DNA of 64,000 nt. Origin: Novosphingobium sp. PC22D (GTDB taxonomy: Bacteria; Pseudomonadota; Alphaproteobacteria; Sphingomonadales; Sphingomonadaceae). Shown here piece by piece: positions 1 through 8,167 of the stretch (its first letter is position 1; each line of letters begins with the position of its first letter). Both the position numbers and the translations under genes were made by a program. The notes under the pieces are model-generated. The model made no database searches, was not told where the DNA came from, and saw only the letters and a program-made list of their open reading frames with translations. The DNA is taken from assembly GCF_002556635.1 (NCBI RefSeq), contig NZ_MWMO01000015.1:1-64000 (forward strand). The letters run 5' to 3'.

Positions 1-2
1 AA

Positions 3-1622
3 CCTTGTGATTTCGATTACTTGGACTTCGATAAAACCCACGCTTTCCTGCGGGCTTCAGCGTTCTTCACCGGCGACGATCTGCTTGCGCGCGCGGTCGA
101 GGTTTCTCGCGCACTGATCGCCTGCGGCGTGGGCAAGGAAACGCGCGTCGGCATCCTCATGACCAACCGGCCCGAGTTTCTCTCGAGCCTGTTCGGGATC
201 GCGCTGGCGGGCGGCGTGCCGGTCGCGCTGAGCACGTTCTCGACCCCGGGCGAACTCGACCACCTCGTCTCGGCATCGCAGGTTTCGCTTCTTCTGTTCG
301 AGCAGCGGGTGCTCAAGAAGGACTTTCACGAGATGCTGATCGGCTGCGATCCGGGCATCGCGAACGATCCTATCGATACGGTTTCGCCGCATTTTCCGTT
401 CCTGCGCCATCTCGTCTCGCTCGGCGGCGTGATCGGAGAGGACCCCGGCTCGAGCGCCGGCGGCAAGGTCGAGACCTGGGCCCAGTTCCTCGCGCGCGGA
501 GCGGCGGTCGACGAGGCGACGGTCTTCGTGCGCGCCGACAAGGTGCATCCGGCGGACACCGGCGGCATCTTCTTCTCCTCGGGCACGACCAGCCTGCCCA
601 AGGGCATCGTCCATTCGCAGCGCGCCTTCGCCATCCAGTGGTGGCGCTGGCCGCGCGTCTTCGCGATGAAGGAGCCGGTGCGAAGCTGGACCGGCAACGG
701 CTTCTTCTGGTCGGGCAACGTCAGCATGGTCGTCGGCGCGGCCCTTTCGACCGGCGGCGCGGTCGTGCTCCAGCAGACCTTCGATGCCGACGAGGCGTTG
801 GCGCTGATCCAGGCCGAAAAGCTCGCTTTCATCAATGGGCGTCCGCATCAGTGGGCACGTCTGCAGGCGGCGGAGGGCTGGGCTTCGGCGGATTTGTCGA
901 GCCTCAAGTACGTGCCGCGCGGCGAGCGGATCTGGGAGCATCCCACGGTCGATACCGACTGGCGCGTGCCGATGTCGTTCGGCTGCACCGAGACCATGAC
1001 GATCTGCACCTCGTTCACCGCCGACACCGACGCGGCGTTCTATGAAGGCAGCTTCGGCGCGCCCTTGCCGGGCAACACGCTAAAGATCGTCGAGCCGATA
1101 TCGGGACGGATCGTGCCGCGCGGCGTCGTCGGAGAGATGTGCATCAAGGGGCCGACGCTGATGTCGGGGTACCTCGGCAAGGCCCCGGAGGATTGTTTCG
1201 ACGCCGAGGGCTTTTTTTGTACCGGTGACGGCGGCCGGGTCGACGAGACCGGGCGATTCTACTGGGAAGGCCGGCTCACCGAGATGATCAAGACCGGCGG
1301 GGCGAACGTCTCGCCGGTCGAGGTCGACGACGTGATCGCCCGGATTCCGGGGGTCAAGCGTACGCAGACGGTCGGCGTGCCCGACGATATGCTGGGAGAG
1401 ATCGTGGTCGCCTGCGTGGTTCCGATCGACGGCGCCGAGCTCGCCGAAAGCACCATCATCGCGCGCTGCAAGGCGGAGATCGCCAGCTTCAAGGTGCCGC
1501 GCCGGGTGCTGTTCTTCACCGATGAAGACTATGCGATCACCGGGAGCGAAAAGGTGAAGTCAAGCGTGGTGCGCGATCTGGCGGCGAAACGGCTCGGGGC
1601 CGCGACGGCGCCGGTTGCCTGA
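3..1622 (+). CDS. Acyl-CoA synthetase (AMP-dependent ligase), 5' end outside window
   Basis: ANL-superfamily ligase that would activate a carboxylic acid to its CoA thioester through an acyl-adenylate. The AMP-binding motif (IFFSSGTTSLPKG) lies about a third of the way in. The C-terminal swivel domain shows YWEGRLTEMIKTGGANVSP, and a conserved lysine near the end (SEKVKSS) fits the adenylation lysine. The frame is open to the left edge of the window, and family members usually have some 30-50 more N-terminal residues, so the in-frame TTG at 21 is probably internal and the gene is truncated by the window. It opens a catabolic cluster. Acid substrate unknown. Confidence 0.9.
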   Translation, partial: PCDFDYLDFDKTHAFLRASAFFTGDDLLARAVEVSRALIACGVGKETRVGILMTNRPEFLSSLFGIALAGGVPVALSTFSTPGELDHLVSASQVSLLLFEQRVLKKDFHEMLIGCDPGIANDPIDTVSPHFPFLRHLVSLGGVIGEDPGSSAGGKVETWAQFLARGAAVDEATVFVRADKVHPADTGGIFFSSGTTSLPKGIVHSQRAFAIQWWRWPRVFAMKEPVRSWTGNGFFWSGNVSMVVGAALSTGGAVVLQQTFDADEALALIQAEKLAFINGRPHQWARLQAAEGWASADLSSLKYVPRGERIWEHPTVDTDWRVPMSFGCTETMTICTSFTADTDAAFYEGSFGAPLPGNTLKIVEPISGRIVPRGVVGEMCIKGPTLMSGYLGKAPEDCFDAEGFFCTGDGGRVDETGRFYWEGRLTEMIKTGGANVSPVEVDDVIARIPGVKRTQTVGVPDDMLGEIVVACVVPIDGAELAESTIIARCKAEIASFKVPRRVLFFTDEDYAITGSEKVKSSVVRDLAAKRLGAATAPVA

Positions 1623-1630
1623 AGCCCCCT

Positions 1631-1684
1631 TTGAAACGTCCCCCTTGAAACGTAGCGTGCGACGGGTACTGAACTGTTGTTCAG
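1631..1684. promoter_or_regulatory. Repeat-bearing promoter region of the E1 genes
   Basis: The 99-base gap between the ligase and E1 alpha holds a direct repeat TTGAAACGT (1631-1639 and 1645-1653). Further on is a palindrome CTGAAC-TGTT-GTTCAG (1669-1684) whose flanks add GTA/TAC with a small asymmetry. The layout looks like a regulator operator; the regulator is unknown and no gene for one lies nearby. Confidence 0.4.
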
Positions 1685-1721
1685 CCGTACGTCGGTCACG
1701 GAGGCTTTTGAGAGAGGAATG

Positions 1722-2720
1722 ATGAGCGACACATTGACCAACAGGGCCACGCCCGATGCCGCCACGCAGCTCGACATCTATCGCCGCATGCTGCGGATCG
1801 AGCGCAACGACGATGCGACGCAGACGCAGATTCGTCGCGGCCGCATCACCGCGCCTTACTATTCGGGCCGGGGGCAGGAGTGCATTCCCGCGGCGATCTC
1901 GAACCTGCTGAACGACGACGACAAGATCTGCACGATCTATCGCGGCATTCACGACATGGTCGCCAAGGACATGCCGCTCAAGCCGCTCTGGGCCGAAATC
2001 ATGGGCAAGGTCGACGGCACCTGCAAGGGCAAGGGCGGGCCGATGCACCTCACCCATCCCGAGACCGGCGTGATGGTCACCACCGGCGTCGTCGGCTCGT
2101 CGATGCCGATCGCCAATGGCTTCGGCTGGGCGGCGCTGCTCGACGGCAGCAAGCAGGTCACGATCGCCTACTTCGGCGACGGTGCGAGCAACATCGGCGC
2201 CTTCCACGAATCGCTGAACCTCGCCTCGGTCTGGAAGCTGCCGGTGATCTTCGTGTGCCAGAACAACGGGTTCGCCGAGCACACGCGCTACGAGAACGGC
2301 ACGTCGGTGGACTATATCGCCAAGCGCGCGATCGGCTACGGCATGCCGGGCTACACCGTCGACGGCAACGATCCGGTCGACGTTTGGCAGCATGCCTACG
2401 AGGCGATCGAGCGCGCCCGTGCGGGCGAGGGGCCGACGCTGCTCGAGTGCAAGACCTTCCGGTTCTGCGGCCACCTGATCGGGGACGACAACAAGTACAT
2501 GGACCCGGGCGAACTCGATGCCGCCAAGGAAAAGGACCCGCTGCCCAAGTACCGCCAGAAGCTGATCGACGACGGTGTGGTGACCGAAGCGCAGCTCGAG
2601 GAAATGAAGACCGCGATCGAGGCAGAGGTTCAGGAAGCGATCGAATTCGGCGTCGCATCCGAATTCCCGCCGATGGAGGAGCTGCGTCGCGACGTATTCG
2701 CCGAGGAGATTCCGGCATGA
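1722..2720 (+). CDS. Thiamine-diphosphate dehydrogenase E1 component, alpha subunit
   Basis: Alpha subunit of a 2-oxoacid (or acetoin) dehydrogenase E1, which decarboxylates the substrate with thiamine diphosphate. The ThDP motif is complete: GDGASN followed about 25 residues later by QNN, and the GKGGPMHL stretch of the family is present. At 332 residues it has the usual length. ATG codons at 1719 and 1722 are both possible; 1722 leaves a better gap to the AGAGAGGA ribosome site. The stop overlaps the beta-subunit start as ATGA, so the two are translationally coupled. No E2 or E3 gene is in the window, so the substrate is not assigned. Confidence 0.88.
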   Translation: MSDTLTNRATPDAATQLDIYRRMLRIERNDDATQTQIRRGRITAPYYSGRGQECIPAAISNLLNDDDKICTIYRGIHDMVAKDMPLKPLWAEIMGKVDGTCKGKGGPMHLTHPETGVMVTTGVVGSSMPIANGFGWAALLDGSKQVTIAYFGDGASNIGAFHESLNLASVWKLPVIFVCQNNGFAEHTRYENGTSVDYIAKRAIGYGMPGYTVDGNDPVDVWQHAYEAIERARAGEGPTLLECKTFRFCGHLIGDDNKYMDPGELDAAKEKDPLPKYRQKLIDDGVVTEAQLEEMKTAIEAEVQEAIEFGVASEFPPMEELRRDVFAEEIPA

Positions 2721-3730
2721 GTGCTGAAACCATGGACAAGGTTGAAACCGTGAAGATGACCGGTGTCGCCGCGATCAACGCCGCGATCGACGAGGCGATG
2801 GCCGCCGACGAGAAGGTCATCATGCTGGGCGAGGATGTCGCCGACCGCGAGGGCGGCGGTGTCGTCGGGGTCAGCCGGGGCCTGTCGACCAAGTACGGCG
2901 ACTTGCGCGTGCGCTCGACGCCGATCGCGGAGCAGTCGATCATGGGCGCGGCGATCGGCGCGGCGATGGCCGGCTACAAGCCGATCGCCGAGATCATGCT
3001 GATGAACTTCACGACCGTGGCGATGGACATGATCGTGAATCACGCGGCCAAGCTGCGCTTCATGTCGGGCGGCCAGAGCCAGGTGCCGCTGGTGATCCGC
3101 ACGCTGACCGGGGCGGGCAACCAGACCGCCGGCCAGCACGCCGACTTCTACGAGGCGTGGTTCTGCCACACCGCCGGCATCAAGGTCGTCGTCCCGACCT
3201 TCCCGGCCGACTTCAAGGGCCTCTATCTCTCGGCGATCCAGGACCCCGATCCGGTGATCATCATCGAGACCGGCATGACGCTGTTCGTGCCGGGTGAAGT
3301 GCCGGTGAACCAGGGGCCGATCCCGCTCGGCAAGGCCAATGTCGTGGTCCCGGGCAGCGACGTGACGATCGTCTCCTACGGCTCGCAAATGTACCGCGTG
3401 ATGCAGGCGATGGAGGGCCTGGGCGAAGCGGGCATTTCGGCCGAGGTGATCGACCTGCGCACGATTTCGCCGTGGGACAAGCAGACTGTGCTGGCCTCGG
3501 CCGAGAAGACAGGCCGGCTGCTCGTGGTGCACGAGGCGGGCAAGAACTTCGGCCCGGGCGCGGAGATCTGCCAGACCGCGAGCGAGAACCTGTGGGGCAA
3601 GCTCAAGGCCGCGCCGATGCGGCTTGGCGCCCCCTATTGTTCGGTGCCCTTCGCCAAGAAGCTCGAGGACGCCTATCTGATCCAGCCGGCCGACGTTGTG
3701 GCTGCCGCCAAGACGATCTGCGGGAAGTAG
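2717..3730 (+). CDS. Thiamine-diphosphate dehydrogenase E1 component, beta subunit
   Basis: Beta subunit partner of the preceding gene (337 residues), forming an alpha2-beta2 E1. Family hallmarks are GEDVADREGGGVVGVSRGL near the N-terminus, RSTPIAEQSIMG, and the C-terminal transketolase domain with EVIDLRTISPWD and VVHEAGKNFGPGAEI. It begins within the alpha stop codon (ATGA). It is followed by a strong hairpin shared with the convergent CDF gene, so the E1 pair seems to end its transcript here. It could serve a distant E2 encoded elsewhere. Confidence 0.88.
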   Translation: MSAETMDKVETVKMTGVAAINAAIDEAMAADEKVIMLGEDVADREGGGVVGVSRGLSTKYGDLRVRSTPIAEQSIMGAAIGAAMAGYKPIAEIMLMNFTTVAMDMIVNHAAKLRFMSGGQSQVPLVIRTLTGAGNQTAGQHADFYEAWFCHTAGIKVVVPTFPADFKGLYLSAIQDPDPVIIIETGMTLFVPGEVPVNQGPIPLGKANVVVPGSDVTIVSYGSQMYRVMQAMEGLGEAGISAEVIDLRTISPWDKQTVLASAEKTGRLLVVHEAGKNFGPGAEICQTASENLWGKLKAAPMRLGAPYCSVPFAKKLEDAYLIQPADVVAAAKTICGK

Positions 3731-3801
3731 TTCGCGACGCGTTGCCGCGAGGCGGGCGACCGCTCGGCTCTCGTGTGACGCGCGGGACATTGCAATCGTA
3801 T

Positions 3802-3844
3802 CGAGGCCCCTGCCCGCCCGCGCGGGGAGGGGCCTCGCCGTTTT
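3802..3844. terminator. Hairpin terminator between convergent genes
   Basis: Ten-base stem CGAGGCCCCT (3802-3811) pairs with AGGGGCCTCG (3828-3837) and is followed by TTTT at 3841-3844, where it touches the stop of the opposite-strand CDF gene. Probably ends the E1 transcript; it may act in both directions. Confidence 0.7.
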
Positions 3845-4787
3845 ACTCGACGTAGGCGTCGCCCCGTTTCTCGGGCCGGATATAGATCGACGAGATGATC
3901 GGCGAGATTGCCCGCATCCGCGTTTCCATCTCCTCGATCAGCGTCTCGGCCTCGCCCATCGCGAGGTCGTCGGCGAAGTCGGCGCTGACCGCGACGAACA
4001 CGCTTTCGGGTCCGGTGTGAACGGTGCGCACGTGATTGACCGCATCGATCGCCGGGTGGCCGTCGAGTACGCCGCGCAGTCTGGCGATGAGGTCGGGATC
4101 GGCCGCTTCTCCGATCAACAGCCCCTTCGATTCGCGGGCGAGCAGGATCGCGACGGTGGCCAGCACCAGCCCGATCGCGACCGAGGCGGCGCCGTCGATC
4201 CGCGCATCGCCGAAGTGGACGCTCGCCCAGACGCCGATCGCGGCGATGACGAGGCCGATCAGCGCGGCGCTGTCCTCGAACAGGACGATGAACGCGGGCG
4301 GGTCCTTGGACCGGCGCACCGCCTCCCACCAGGTTTCATCGCCGACCTTGTCGCGAAACTCGCGCACCGCGATCGTCCATGATGTGCCCTCGAGCGCGAA
4401 GGCGATCGCCAACACGACGTAGTTAAGCGTCGGGTCCTCGATCGGGTGCGGGTTCTGGATGTGGACGACCCCCTCGTAGATCGAAACGCCGGCGCCGACC
4501 GCAAAGATCAGGATCGCGACGACGAAAGCCCAGAAATAGAGTTCGCGGCCGTAGCCGAAGGGATGCGCCGGATTGGGCGGTCGCGCCGCGCGCTTCTGGC
4601 CATAGAGCAGGAGGACCTGGTTGCCGCTGTCGACCAGCGAGTGAATGCCTTCGGTCATCATCGAGGACGAGCCGCTCAGCCCGGCGGCGATGAATTTGGC
4701 CACGGCAATGGCCAGGTTCGCCACGAGCGCGCCGTAGAGCACGATGTTCTTGCGGATGTGGGTGACGGTCCCGGAGGTTTCGCTCAT
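3843..4787 (-). CDS. Cation diffusion facilitator (CDF) family metal transporter
   Basis: Inner-membrane divalent metal/proton antiporter of about 314 residues, with several hydrophobic helices followed by a cytoplasmic C-terminal domain of the ferredoxin-like CDF type. The TM2 metal-site motif appears as EGIHSLVDSGNQ, and a later helix begins FEDSAALIGLVIAAIG, which resembles the ZnT9-like branch. The start at 4787 gives MSETSG and drops a basic, unrelated N-terminal extension. Metal specificity (Zn, Co, Fe, Mn) cannot be judged. It sits on the opposite strand inside the catabolic cluster without obvious functional link. Confidence 0.85.
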   Translation of the reverse strand: MSETSGTVTHIRKNIVLYGALVANLAIAVAKFIAAGLSGSSSMMTEGIHSLVDSGNQVLLLYGQKRAARPPNPAHPFGYGRELYFWAFVVAILIFAVGAGVSIYEGVVHIQNPHPIEDPTLNYVVLAIAFALEGTSWTIAVREFRDKVGDETWWEAVRRSKDPPAFIVLFEDSAALIGLVIAAIGVWASVHFGDARIDGAASVAIGLVLATVAILLARESKGLLIGEAADPDLIARLRGVLDGHPAIDAVNHVRTVHTGPESVFVAVSADFADDLAMGEAETLIEEMETRMRAISPIISSIYIRPEKRGDAYVE

Positions 4788-4948
4788 GCCGGGGCAAACG
4801 CGCGAGAACTCGCGGCGTTGCGCTCCGCGGCTTCGGGGCTTCGGCAAGATGCCCTGCGGAGCCTGTCCGATGTGGCATAACTCACGTTGCCCGTCCCTGC
4901 GGAAAAGCGGACAATCGCAGCATCATTGGCAGAGATGGAGGTCCTCAC

Positions 4949-5383
4949 ATGCGACTTCGGTTTCATCGCAATCTCGCGCTCGGTCTTGGCGGTCTGGCTC
5001 TCGCAGGCGCGAGCTTCGGCGCGCCCGCCTCGGCGGGGCCGTCGTCCGGCTTCGTCAAGGCGACGTGCAATGTCGGCGGCGCTTCGGCGCTGCTTTACGC
5101 CCAGTACGAGATTTACGGCGACTACGATGTCTATGCCAGCGGCGGCCGTTTCGCCGGCATCGTTGGCTCGGGCAACACGACCACCCACTGGAAAGGCCAT
5201 ATCGATACCGTCTACGGGCGCTACACGCTCAGCGGCGAGAACAACTTCGTCGATGCGATTCCTGTCAACGGCGGCTATTCGGGCAAGCGCACGCTGCAGA
5301 TCATTTCGACCGGCTCGAAGACATTTCTGCTGAAGGACTACTTCGCCGATCGGCAGACGGTCTATCCCTGCCGCATGACCTGA
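4949..5383 (+). CDS. Small secreted protein of unknown function
   Basis: 144 residues with a clear signal peptide: basic MRLRFHR, a hydrophobic core, and cleavage likely after PASA. A GGAGG ribosome site sits 7 bases before the ATG. The mature part is rich in Tyr, Gly and Thr and holds one Cys near each end (KATCNV and YPCRMT), which could form a disulfide closing the domain. I do not recognise a family. Its stop lies only 10 bases from the stop of the convergent acyl-CoA dehydrogenase. Confidence 0.7.
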   Translation: MRLRFHRNLALGLGGLALAGASFGAPASAGPSSGFVKATCNVGGASALLYAQYEIYGDYDVYASGGRFAGIVGSGNTTTHWKGHIDTVYGRYTLSGENNFVDAIPVNGGYSGKRTLQIISTGSKTFLLKDYFADRQTVYPCRMT

Positions 5384-5393
5384 GCGCGCGAAC

Positions 5394-6410
5394 CTAGGCC
5401 AGCGCCGCGAGGGCCGCGCGGCCGGCGCGCTCCTTCCACAGATCGGGCGCGCCGCAAAGCTGCAGGTTGAGCATCGCGCGCTTCATGAAGAGGTGGCACT
5501 GGTGTTCCTCCGTGAGGCCGATGCCGCCGTGGAACTGGATCGCTTCCTCGGTCACCCACTGGAAGCATTCGGCCGCGTGCGTCTTGAGCGCGCCCATCTG
5601 GACGTAGCTGACCGTCTCGTCGCGCGCACGTCCCCAAAGCATCGCCTCGCTCGACACGACGCGGATCTTGCAGTCGGCGGCGCGGTGCTTGAGCGCCTGG
5701 AACATCCCGATCGGCCGTTCGAACTGCTTGCGCATCTTCATGTATTCGACCGACATGTCGAGCGCCGCCGCCGCGCCGCCGAGGCAATCGGCGGCGAGTG
5801 CGAGGTGCGCTTCGGGCGCCAGCGCATCGTGGAGCGCGATCGAGCGGTCGCGGTCGGCGATGGCGAGCGCCGGATCGGGCGTGTAGCCGTCGAGCACGAG
5901 GTCGAACAGCCGCCGGCTCGGGTCCCAGATCGCGCGTTCGCTGACCGAAACGCCGGTCGCGTCGAGCGGGACGATCTGGTAGCCGCCGGGCAGGAACGCG
6001 ACCACCGCGCTCGCCATGTCGGCCTCGAACACGCCCGAGACGGTGCCGCTGAGCGCGCCGTCGGACCCGGTCTCGAGCTTTGTCGGCAGCATGTGCAGCG
6101 GCACGTATTCGCCCCCGGCGATGCGCTCGGCCCATTCGCCGCGACTTGCCAGAGTTTCGCTCGCGAGGATTGTCTGCAAGCCGAGCTGCGCCGGGATCAG
6201 CGGCGCGGAGGAGAGCACGCGGCCCATCTCGTAGTGGATCGCGGTCGATGCCTCACGGCCGAGGCCGAGGCCATCGAGTTCCTCCGGCAGTCGGATCATC
6301 AGCCAGCCCATCTCGGCGACCAGTTCCCAGCTCGCGTCGCGGCCGGGCGAGAGCGTGTCGGCGGGGAAGGCCTTCTGCGCGGCGTCGGTGAGTTCGCGAA
6401 GTTCGATCAT
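5394..6410 (-). CDS. Acyl-CoA dehydrogenase, short (partner) subunit
   Basis: 338-residue acyl-CoA dehydrogenase-like protein. The recognisable C-terminal helical domain has RKQFERPIGMFQALKHRAAD and FHGGIGLTEEHQCHLFMKRA, while the N-terminal part is shorter than in classical members. It starts inside the stop of the longer dehydrogenase gene (ATGA overlap), so the two are made together. Long+short pairs of this kind are known from steroid side-chain degradation (ChsE4-ChsE5 type), where they form alpha2-beta2 enzymes with shared FAD sites. I infer the same here. Acyl substrate unknown. Confidence 0.85.
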   Translation of the reverse strand: MIELRELTDAAQKAFPADTLSPGRDASWELVAEMGWLMIRLPEELDGLGLGREASTAIHYEMGRVLSSAPLIPAQLGLQTILASETLASRGEWAERIAGGEYVPLHMLPTKLETGSDGALSGTVSGVFEADMASAVVAFLPGGYQIVPLDATGVSVSERAIWDPSRRLFDLVLDGYTPDPALAIADRDRSIALHDALAPEAHLALAADCLGGAAAALDMSVEYMKMRKQFERPIGMFQALKHRAADCKIRVVSSEAMLWGRARDETVSYVQMGALKTHAAECFQWVTEEAIQFHGGIGLTEEHQCHLFMKRAMLNLQLCGAPDLWKERAGRAALAALA

Positions 6411-7603
6411 GCCAGCACCCAGGTCTTCGGTTCGCGGGGGAGTTCGAGCATGCGCTCGGCGATGATGTTGCGCTGCACTTCCTCGCTGCCGCCGGCGATC
6501 GTCCAGGCGTAGGAGTTCATGAAGTCGGCCATCCAGTTGCCGGTATTGAGATCGCCGAAGGTGATCGGCGCGAGATATTGCTCGTCCATGCCGCCCAGCC
6601 GCAGCCCGAGCAGCGAATAGGCGCGCAGGGCCCGGCTATAGGCGTTCTTGACGATCGAGGCGTCGCCGACCCGCTCGATGCCCTTGATCCGGTTGTCGAG
6701 GAACTGGTCGGCGATCGCGCAGACCGCATCGACCTGCGTCACCAGTCCGCCGAAGTCGCGCAGCACCCCGGCATCGTTTTCGTAGCCGTTCTTGCGGATC
6801 AGTTCGGCGACGCGCCACAAGGCGCCGCGCATGCGGTAGCTCAGCTCCATCAGCGTCAGGCCGCGCTCGGACGCGAGAGTCGCCTGGGCCACGGCCCAGC
6901 CCTTGCCTTCCTCGCCGACACGCTGTTCGACCGGAATTGCGACGTTGTCGAGGAAGATCTCGGCGAATTCCTCGTCGCCCTGGATCTGGTTGATCGGGCT
7001 CACCGAGACGCCGGGCGTCTTCATGTCCATCAGCAGGTAGGTGATCCCGGCCTGCTTGGGGCCGTCGTTCGACGTGCGCACCAGCAGCAGGCACATGTCG
7101 GCGAACTGGGCCATGGTCGACCAGACCTTCTGGCCGTTGACGACATAGACCTCGCGGCCGTCGCGCGTCTCGCGCACCGCCTTGGTCTTGAGCGCGGCGA
7201 GGTCGGAGCCCGCGCCGGGCTCGGAAAAGCCCTGGCACCAAGTCTCGCCCTTGAGGATGCGCGGCAGATACTTGGCCTTTTGTTCGGCGCTGGCGCATTC
7301 GTGGAGCGTGGCAAAGGCGTGGTAGGTCGAGACGAACGAGAGCAGCAGGCGCGGCGCGTCGATCCGCGCGAGCTCCTCGTAGATCACCTTCTGCTCGGCA
7401 AGGCTGCGGCCGCCGCCCGGCCAATCGGCGGGCCAGTGCGGAATCGCGTAGCCGCCCTCGACGAGCTTCGCGAACCACGATCGCTGGGTCGCGACGAAAT
7501 CGTCCTGCGTGCGGCTCGCGTCACGCCAGTCCTTTGGCGCGTTCTTTTCCATCCAGCCGCGGACTTCGGTCCGCAGCGCGTCCAGGGTGTCCTCTTCTCT
7601 CAT
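6407..7603 (-). CDS. Acyl-CoA dehydrogenase, long subunit
   Basis: 398-residue flavin-dependent acyl-CoA dehydrogenase. It shows WCQGFSEPGAGSDLAALKTKA, INGQKVWSTMAQ, and the C-terminal EEVQRNIIAERMLELPREPK. The residue where medium-chain enzymes carry the catalytic Glu (YEGT) is replaced within WTIAGGSEEVQ, as expected if catalysis uses another position or the partner subunit. ATG at 7603 has GGAAG five bases upstream; ATG at 7615 is the alternative. Upstream gene in a two-gene unit with the short subunit. Confidence 0.87.
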   Translation of the reverse strand: MREEDTLDALRTEVRGWMEKNAPKDWRDASRTQDDFVATQRSWFAKLVEGGYAIPHWPADWPGGGRSLAEQKVIYEELARIDAPRLLLSFVSTYHAFATLHECASAEQKAKYLPRILKGETWCQGFSEPGAGSDLAALKTKAVRETRDGREVYVVNGQKVWSTMAQFADMCLLLVRTSNDGPKQAGITYLLMDMKTPGVSVSPINQIQGDEEFAEIFLDNVAIPVEQRVGEEGKGWAVAQATLASERGLTLMELSYRMRGALWRVAELIRKNGYENDAGVLRDFGGLVTQVDAVCAIADQFLDNRIKGIERVGDASIVKNAYSRALRAYSLLGLRLGGMDEQYLAPITFGDLNTGNWMADFMNSYAWTIAGGSEEVQRNIIAERMLELPREPKTWVLA

Positions 7604-7664
7604 CGGCGCTTCCATGCCCTCAGACTGTACGCACGTCCAGACCCTGCCGGACGCCAAGGCGAAA

Positions 7665-7979
7665 TCAGACCGCGACTTCGATCGTGTCGCCCGCGATGCG
7701 CACCTCGAAGGTGTCGATCGGCATCGTTGCGGGCGGGTTCATCGGCTGTCCGGTCTCGAGGTCGAACCGCGCGCCGTGGACCGGGCAGGAGATCCAGCCG
7801 TTGCGCACGCGGCCGCACTCGAGAGTCTCGTAGGCATGACTGCACAAGTTGCGCACCGCGAAGATGCGGTCCTTGGTGTTGCACAGCACGATCGAGGTGC
7901 CTTCCACCTCGACCACGATCTTGCCGCCGGCGGGCACGTCCGCGGTCTTGGCTACGGCTACGAATGTCTTCTCGCTCAT
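7665..7979 (-). CDS. Rieske-type [2Fe-2S] ferredoxin
   Basis: 104-residue soluble electron carrier. The Rieske cluster ligands are present as C-S-H (NLCSHAYE) and, 17-18 residues on, C-P-V-H (ISCPVHGARFD), matching the small ferredoxins that feed aromatic-ring dioxygenases and some monooxygenases. No oxygenase or reductase gene lies nearby. It lies just upstream of the acyl-CoA dehydrogenase pair on the same strand (62-base gap) and may be co-transcribed. Divergent from the KstD-like gene across 188 bases. Confidence 0.88.
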   Translation of the reverse strand: MSEKTFVAVAKTADVPAGGKIVVEVEGTSIVLCNTKDRIFAVRNLCSHAYETLECGRVRNGWISCPVHGARFDLETGQPMNPPATMPIDTFEVRIAGDTIEVAV

Positions 7980-8167
7980 CGGATAGGTTCGTCTCTTCTC
8001 AAGATATTGCGCCCCACGCCCTGCTTCGCGAGACGCCATGGCGCAATCCAGCCGGGCGGGCCAGAGCAGGGGCAAGCAAGTTGCTGTACCCCGGCGGTCA
8101 TTTCTCCGGCAAGTCGTGCTGGTGATAAGGAGCGCGATGCCCCACGCGGCAGATCCGGGAGAGCAAA

